DNA of 64,000 bases from Alectoria sarmentosa (lineage: Eukaryota > Ascomycota > Lecanoromycetes > Lecanorales > Parmeliaceae): the NCBI GenBank assembly GCA_009733775.1, contig WOGZ01000024.1, positions 167,273 to 231,272 of the forward strand, written 5' to 3'. The notes under the pieces were generated by a model. That model made no database searches and had not been told where the DNA came from. It saw only the letters and a program-made list of their open reading frames with translations. The stretch's first letter is position 1; every line of letters starts with the position of its first letter. This document shows, in pieces, positions 56,912 through 64,000 of the stretch. Position numbers and translations under genes: made by a program.

Positions 56912-58150
56912 GGTAGACACAAGAGTGACAATTTTATTTACAGTACACTGCACAGTGTTCCGGCCATCTGTGAATGGCGAGGGATAGGGCAAAAAGGATC
57001 GAGTTTGAATCTCACTGCAGGATATCGCAGACGAAATTTCGACCAGAGTTCCTGAAACCACTAGAAATATTGATAGAAACGGTAGATGGCAAATGATCCG
57101 TCCGTCAGCATCTCTCTTGTTTCAATGAAACCATCGCAGATAGTGAAAACTCTCCATGGCACCGTAAGTTCGATTAGCCTGACGAACGTCTTAGCAATTG
57201 GCTTTAGCATAATGACCCTAGATTTCAAGACGAGACCAAAATACCAAACTGTTGAAAGTCCAGCACGGGTCCCCACCAATCACTGCATCCACTGCGTAAC
57301 ATTCATATGAAATATCTCATACGGCGCTTTGTATGTAGCCGGTTTAGAAGCATGCGGAGGCATTTTGGACGCGCATAGATCTAGATGCCTTTGTCTTGTT
57401 AACCTGACTATGATTTATTTGAACTTTCATGAATAGGGTAAGAATCCAGATGTATTCCGTAATTTTTATGGCTATTTGAAAGGCAGAAGAAAAGAATCTG
57501 CAGGGACAACTTTGAAGAGCCTCATTCTGATTCCTTGCCTCGGAACAACCATCAACTTCCAACCATCTCTTAGCCGAACCACTCGTAAAGCACAGTGATA
57601 GCGATGGTGCACTAAGTAACTGCTTCACTACCAGTGGAACAGTTGGTTTCTAGTAGCTGATGGTTGTCGAGACCCAATATTTTCGTGAATTTCGATGTTT
57701 TTATTGATTCAATGAATGAGGGATTACAACATAACCCTTCAAGCCTCTGAAAGCAAGTCTCCTTGGCATTTCTTGGCATTTTTTGGCTGATTTTTGTAGA
57801 ATTTGCCACCTCGGGTTGCCTACCTCCTGCTAATTTCCTTTAGCTGCTGATTCATCACTGGCTGCTTGGTAACAAGACTCGATCAATGAGCGTGCTTAAA
57901 TGGCCGCTTACTTGGGTACCTAAGGCAACAGCTCTTTTTGTTGTTTGGACCCACTCATTAGGTAATAAACTCGCTTATATGTGTCATACGGAGGACTCAT
58001 GTGGACCATGTGAATCCGGCAAATGATCATGGAAGTAGTACCCCTGAGTTCGCCACTTTTCGGTATAAAACCCATAAGAATTCGATAATTGTCTAAATCC
58101 GATTTCGGGGCCCTTTTGTTTTATATAAATTGAATCATAACCGCCTTTAT
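56912..58150. other. Gene-free margin of the AT-rich block
   Basis: About 1.2 kb with no supported gene; base composition falls gradually from 57.0 kb and sharply after about 58.15 kb. A GGTACCTAAGGCA element at 57915-57927 resembles the inverted-repeat motif seen at 9339-9360. Frames of 70-95 codons here are not protein-like. Confidence 0.55.
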
Positions 58151-61100
58151 ACTTTTCTCTTTATGTTATTTAAACACGATCATTATTATAATCATAATTA
58201 TAATTTATTATTATTAAGATAATTCGATTATTAATTATTTCGTTTCGTAATTTATTTTCGCAATAAATTATAAATTCGATCAATTTATTTGTTAAATGAT
58301 TATTAAATGAGATTTCGTTATCGTTTTAATGAAACGAGATATAATATTTATCGATCGAAAAACGACGTTATTAAGTTTTTATATTATTAAATAAAATTCA
58401 AATTCGTTAAATGAAAAGCTTATAGCATTTATCAAAAAAAATAAAAAAATAAAAATTGAAAATCGATTTAAACGATTTAAACAAATCGTTATTAAAGCAT
58501 TTATATGTTAAATTATTTATTTTAAAAATTTATAATCATAATAATTAAATTTAAATTTATAAAATGTTTTTTATAAGACGTAATATATAAAATATTATAA
58601 AAGATATCAAAAAATGCTCGAACGATAATAAAGAAAAACATAATTGAATGCTTATAAATTATTAAATAATTATTATATTAATTATTAATGTGAAAGAAAC
58701 GCAATAAAGTTATATAAATAATATAAATTTATTTAAAGATATATGAAACGAATTAAAACGATTTCATGAAATGAATAATAAAAAACGTTTATTATTTATA
58801 TTATAACGATTTTTCGATTATATTAAAAATAGCGATAAGTTAATTAATAAAATAACGATGATTTTAAAATAATTAAACGACGAAATTTATAATCTTATAT
58901 TGAATATAAAGTTATCGAACATATATTATGCGATCGTAATTATAAATGTATATTAAAAAAATGAGTATAATATAACGAAGTATATTTTAAATCAAATCGA
59001 CTTTTTTATTATAATATTAATTTTGAAACAATTTCGTATAATAAAATAAGACATTAAGCGTAAAAATAATTGAAATATCGTTAATATAAAAAAAAATCGT
59101 GATAACAAGTAAAATTAAAGAGATCGTTCGAAAAATAATAATTTCGCAAATGTCGAATGCTTTAAATGTGATAAAAAAGGTTATTATAAATCGAATTGTT
59201 GTAATTTCAAGAAAAAAGGGAAAGAGGCGAACAAAAACGATATTTTATAATCAAAAAATGATTATAAAATTTTTAATAAATTCACAATTCGTCTTTTTAA
59301 ATAAAAAGATAAAGTCGTTATTATAGCGAAAAAAAAAATGTGAAAGACATATTTCGTAAAAAACATGTTTGAATAATTATATATCGTAAACATATCACGA
59401 AAATTCTCGAATAAATTATCGATTTAAAAATCACACGTTATATAACATTTTAAAAGAATTTATTCGTTAACATAATTTATTATAATGAAATAATGAAATT
59501 CGATAATTAAGGCAAATTATTATATAAAAATATAAACGACATTCGTATATAAATCGATCGTTAAATACAAATTTTGAAAAATATATTTTATATATCAAAC
59601 ATAAAAGTCAATTTATTATTTATTATCGCTTTTAATAAACGTGAGTTTTTAATATACTTCGATAATTAAATGATATAAATTATTGATAAAAGAATAAATA
59701 ATATCGTCGTTTTTGATTATATAAAAAATGATTTTTATAAGTTAATTAATTGCAATTTCGATAAAGCATTTATATCGATTAATTAAATAATTATAATCAT
59801 TATAAAGATTTTATTTGAACGTAAACACTTTATTTTTATAATATTCGAATTAATACATCAACGAATTAATTATTCGAGAATATATAAATTAAAAAATTTA
59901 TATTTTTATGCTCATGAAGTAAATCGATTTAAGATTTCAAAAGATTTCGATTACGACGTATATAATGTTACGAAAATAATCAAAATCATTAATAAAAAGT
60001 CTCGTATAAAGATTATAATATTAATAACAAAAATATATATCGACTTTTAAAATAAGTTTTTTATCGATAACATTAAAAGAGAATATATATATTTAGTGTT
60101 ATTTATTAATAAGATAATTGAATAAACGATAATACGATTTATCGCATTTAAAATCGAAATTCATGATTTTTTAATTCACGAAATCAGACATTTATTAATT
60201 GAAAATAAAAAGTCGATAATGTGTATTCATATTGATAATGTATTAAAATATAAAATCATCGAAAAGAAATTACGCGATATAAATATTTATATAAAATTTA
60301 TTTTTATTTACATCGCATATCAAAATGAAATTTCGAAAAAATTCAATAAAATAATAATTATAATAATCAAAGCAATGTTCGTATAATCGAAATTGTTATT
60401 ATTTTTTTAAATAAAAGCGATAATATACGCGTGTTATATTTATAATAAACTTTTTATTAAAGAAAATAAATCACTTAAAAAATAATGAATAAAAATAATG
60501 TTAAATCTTAACAATAAAAGAATATTTGAATGCGTATATAAAGTGTTTTTATTTAAAAAACAACGACGAAATAAGTTACATAACGTGAATTATTTAAAAA
60601 TGTATATTAAATATTATTCGAAGATTCAATATCGTGTTTATAAATTTGATAAAAATCGATTCGAATGATTTATAAATGTGATTTTCTACGAGTATCGAAA
60701 AGACTTAAAATTGTTATTTGAAAATTTATTTTCGAAATTCGATTTCGTGCGTGTAAAAATAATATTTATATTATTTAATAACGACGATATTATTAATGAT
60801 GTCGTCGAAATAATAAATAAATATATATTTAATAACGACGATGATTAAAAGAACGATAGAATTTCAATTAATAATATTACATCGTCGTCGATAAACGAAT
60901 AAAATAATGATTTGAGAAAATTTATATCAGAGAAAAACTTTTATTAAATAACTTTTAATTATTATAAAGAAGATTCGCAATCTCGTTTATTAAATAATAA
61001 TAATGAAAAAACTTTTTTTTTCGCAATTAATAAGATCTCGAAGATTTTAAATATTATTTTAAATAAACGTCGAATAATCGAAATTTCGATTTTTTAAATC

Positions 61101-64000
61101 GATTTTAATTCGATTTTAAATGTTATTATTATAAATTTAACATTTATTTTCATATTAAAAAATAATATACGACGCTTTATAAAACTTATAATTATATTTA
61201 TTAAATCGTCGCGTATTTATAAAATGAATAATTATATAAAATTCGATAAAATCTTTAATTTTAAAAATTAAACACATATCGCATAATATATCGAGTTTAC
61301 GATTTATAAAAAAATAATTAACGAATTTAATACGCTTAAATGAAAATTTATTATTATTAAATAAATCATCGATTTAATAATTAATAATATTTAAAAACTT
61401 AATAATTTATTCATCGAGCGTAAGTTTATTAATTGTAAACGAATATTCAAAATTAAATACAATTTTGATAAAATTATCGATTAATATAAAATAAAATTAA
61501 TTGCTCGAAGATATTTATAAATGAAAAAAATAAATTATATTAAAACGTTCGCATTTATTCTCAAATTTAAATTATTAAAATTATTATTCGTTTTAACAAT
61601 TTATTTAAACTTATTGATTTATTAATTGAACGTCAATAACGCGTATTTTAATAGCGATTTATATAACGAAATTTATATAATAATATCGTTCGAATATTTA
61701 AATGTTATTAATAATAAAGTGTTTCGCTTATTAAAAGAATTATACGACTTTAAATAATTAATTCATATTTGAAATATAAAATTCGAAAAGATCATCATTA
61801 AAATGAGATTCAAATTTATATTCTCGAATAAATGTATTTATATTCGAATTATAAATTTAAAATTAATTATCGTCGTTTTTTATGTCGACGATATTTTTAT
61901 CTTTATTATAATCGAGGTTTTAATAAACATTATTAAAAACGATATTAAAACATTTTTTAAAATGAAAAACTTCGATTTAATCGATAAAATATTCGATATT
62001 TAAATACATCGTATCATTATCATCTTAACTTTTAATTAATTATAATACGTTAAAAAGATTTTTCACGAATATAAAATAAAATAATGCATTTCGATCGTTA
62101 TATTATTCGATAAATATAAAATAATCGAGATTACGCGTTTCGACGAAAAACGCATTAATTAATTAGATTATTAAAAACGCATTGAAAATCTCATATATTT
62201 TATGATTAATATATAATTTGATTTAATTTTTGCGATCGATAAATTAAATTAATTTTATTATAATTTTATTATGCGTTATTTAAATACAATTAATCGAATA
62301 TTTAAATATATCGTCGATATTATTAAATATGATTTACGATTTTATAAAAAAAAACATTTTATCGTTTATTTAAATTCGATTTATAATAACGATAAAGCGA
62401 ATAGAAAATTCATTTATAAATATATTTTATTATAAAATCAAACGACTTATATTTAAAGTAATAAAAAGTAAAAAAATGTTATTACATTTATTATTGAAAT
62501 TAAATACGTCGTTTTTATCGAAATTATTAAAATAATAATATGAATTATATAATAATTTTAAGAATTACACTTTCGAATTTTTAAAAACGATTCGATTCGT
62601 TTATTCGACGATAATAAAAATAATTTTACTTTCGTTAAAAATTTTAAATATTATTAACGCATTAAACATATCAATATTTAATATTATTACGTACGAAAAA
62701 TCTTGATTAATAATAAAATTATCATAAATTTCATATTTATAAACGATTAAATCGTAAACATATTTATTAAGTCTTTAATTAAATAATCCTTTAAATAATA
62801 TAAACGATTAATAAATATATATAATCTTCATTAATCGAAATAAACGAATTTATAAAAAGTGTTAAAATCAGCATAAAGTTATATTATATAAGTGTATTAA
62901 ATAAGATAATTAAGTGAGAAGAAAGTATATACATAAAAAGAAAACATTTATATAAAAACAAATGCCTCTATTAAGTCACGTTAAGCTCAATCGAATAATG
63001 TTAAAAAAATGTGATATTAAAAAAAAGTCAATTTTATTAAAAATGTAAAGTACGCTTATAACATTATTTTTCTCTTTTAAAAAACGATGTCTCAGCGTTA
63101 TAAAAATCGAAAAAATGTGTTTATAATTTATCTTATTTCTTTTAAACATTTAATTGATAATTATTTTTAATTGAAAAAAGTTAATAATAGCAACGATAAC
63201 AATATGTCGTGAGAAATTCGTTTATAACATCGTTGATGTTATGACGTTTTATCGTTTTAGGCGTTCAAAAATAACGTGATTTGATAAAAAATTAACGTTA
63301 TAATCGTCGTTAAAACATTTGAATGTTTAATGTTATTTGATATTTCATATTTCGGGCGGAGAAAGAATCGCAGAAATTAAGCGATATAATTAAATAAGAT
63401 TTTTCGAACCGAATCGAGCCGCAGACGTTAAATTTTATTTGAAATTTATATGTATTTTAATGATGCCCTAAATAATTTTTCTTCGTGAATTATTATATAT
63501 GTGATATCGAATAAGATTAATAATAATGATAATGAGATTTTAAAACGACGTTAAAAGATTTTAAAAGATATTCATAATGTAAATAACGAGAATCGCGTGT
63601 TCGTTTAAGTCATAAATCAATACGTCGTCGTTATCAACATCGATCGATTTTGTTGTTGAAAAAATGACGTGAAGACGCACGCATAATAATCGAAAGTTAT
63701 ATATAATCGTTATCGCTTATTATAACAACGACGATTGTGAAAAAAAAAAGAAAAAAGTGAAAAAGTGAATAATGAAATCTTTTTATAAATCAGTCGTTAA
63801 TTCAATCGAATAATGTTTAATCTTTTTATTTTGATTTATTTGAATATTTTTTGTGAAAGTCTTTCATTACATTTTTTGCATTATCGAATTTATTTTCGTT
63901 AATGTTGTATTAATTGAGATCTTTATCGACGTTCTTTTATTTAATCTTATATTTAAAACGATTTCATAATCTCTTTAAATTTAATATATCTTCAATTATT
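58151..64000. repeat. AT-rich, RIP-degraded repeat block (runs off window)
   Basis: Base composition changes abruptly to roughly four-fifths A+T and stays so to the window end. Remaining cytosines are mostly in CpG: by hand count 8 of 10 in 62281-62400 and 11 of 13 in 60781-60900. Loss of C outside CpG together with gain of TpA is the mark of repeat-induced point mutation (RIP), a fungal defence that mutates duplicated DNA. No gene survives. A copia-type retrotransposon can be recognised inside (separate entry). The last 1.1 kb (62.9-64.0 kb) is equally decayed and I cannot assign it. Confidence 0.9.
58700..62860 (+). mobile_element. Degenerate Ty1/copia LTR retrotransposon
   Basis: Pieces of gag-pol follow each other on the plus strand in copia order, broken by many stops. 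A gag zinc knuckle is at 59158-59199 (Cys-X2-Cys-X4-Tyr-X4-Cys, with Tyr where His is expected). A protease-like segment lies near 59370-59410. The integrase core is at about 60210-60400, with an IDN-type Asp and a YQN segment before the ruined Glu region. Reverse transcriptase is at about 61430-62000, including the YVDD catalytic motif near 61881-61892. RNase H is at about 62455-62540 and the end of pol near 62830. The order integrase before reverse transcriptase separates copia from gypsy elements. TGTTAAAATC at 62860 could begin the 3' LTR, but no matching 5' copy is identified. Confidence 0.85.

Noticed and set aside
59099..59326. 75-codon frame in the AT-rich block taken as a gene
   Set aside because: It overlaps the decayed gag knuckle in another frame and is only a chance open stretch.
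1..64000. CRISPR arrays, operons, phage or ribosomal RNA
   Set aside because: No spaced direct-repeat array or rRNA sequence is seen, and the gene structure with spliceosomal introns is eukaryotic.

Overview
The window looks like a chromosome segment from a filamentous ascomycete (Pezizomycotina). Nearly every gene has short GT-AG introns of about 46-145 nt. The orthologues are typical of that group: a cell-wall-integrity MAP kinase, a Kv-beta-like aldo/keto reductase, Ade2, eIF2-beta, TAF8, Som1, an XRCC2-like protein, Aim24, an Lsb1/Pin3-type SH3 protein and a many-knuckle CCHC protein. The last 6 kb is an extremely AT-rich, repeat-induced-point-mutation (RIP)-like block holding a ruined Ty1/copia retrotransposon. 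That two-part composition (balanced gene-rich DNA beside AT-rich isochores) is known from several Dothideomycetes and Leotiomycetes; I cannot name the species.

Layout. 1-10.8 kb: an F-box-like orphan, the Slt2/MpkA MAP kinase, a tail-anchored FHA protein and an aldo/keto reductase, all on +. 10.8-16.1 kb: a 5.3 kb gene desert with a cluster of different microsatellites, a G-quadruplex motif and a diverged tandem duplication. 16.1-24.4 kb: a four-TM protein (+), then a zinc alcohol dehydrogenase, a sugar transporter and an 11-knuckle CCHC protein (all -). 24.4-27 kb: no supported gene. 27-39.4 kb: an aspartate-semialdehyde dehydrogenase paralogue, a zinc-finger/coiled-coil protein, an SDR and the SH3 protein (-), an SDR and a monocarboxylate-type MFS transporter (+), and Aim24 (-). 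40.3-46.8 kb: a compact housekeeping block of Ade2, eIF2-beta, TAF8, Som1 and XRCC2-like, with two divergent promoters. 47-57 kb: an accessory-looking stretch with three BTB proteins, one P450 flanked by diverged repeats, and an SDR. 58.15-64 kb: the AT-rich block.

How genes work together. Housekeeping functions cover purine synthesis (Ade2), translation initiation (eIF2-beta), TFIID (TAF8), mitochondrial inner-membrane processing (Som1) and recombinational repair (XRCC2-like). The P450 and SDR beside the AT-rich block could form a small oxidative pathway, but no backbone synthase is visible, so this is inference only. I see no rRNA, tRNA, CRISPR array or phage, and no clearly new multi-gene system. 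The most unusual signals are the CpG-sparing pattern of decay in the AT-rich block, three GC-AG introns (two in one gene), introns that repeatedly split zinc knuckles, and the repeats around the P450. Intron positions were derived by eye from reading frame, splice motifs and family fit; almost all exon sets sum to whole codons.
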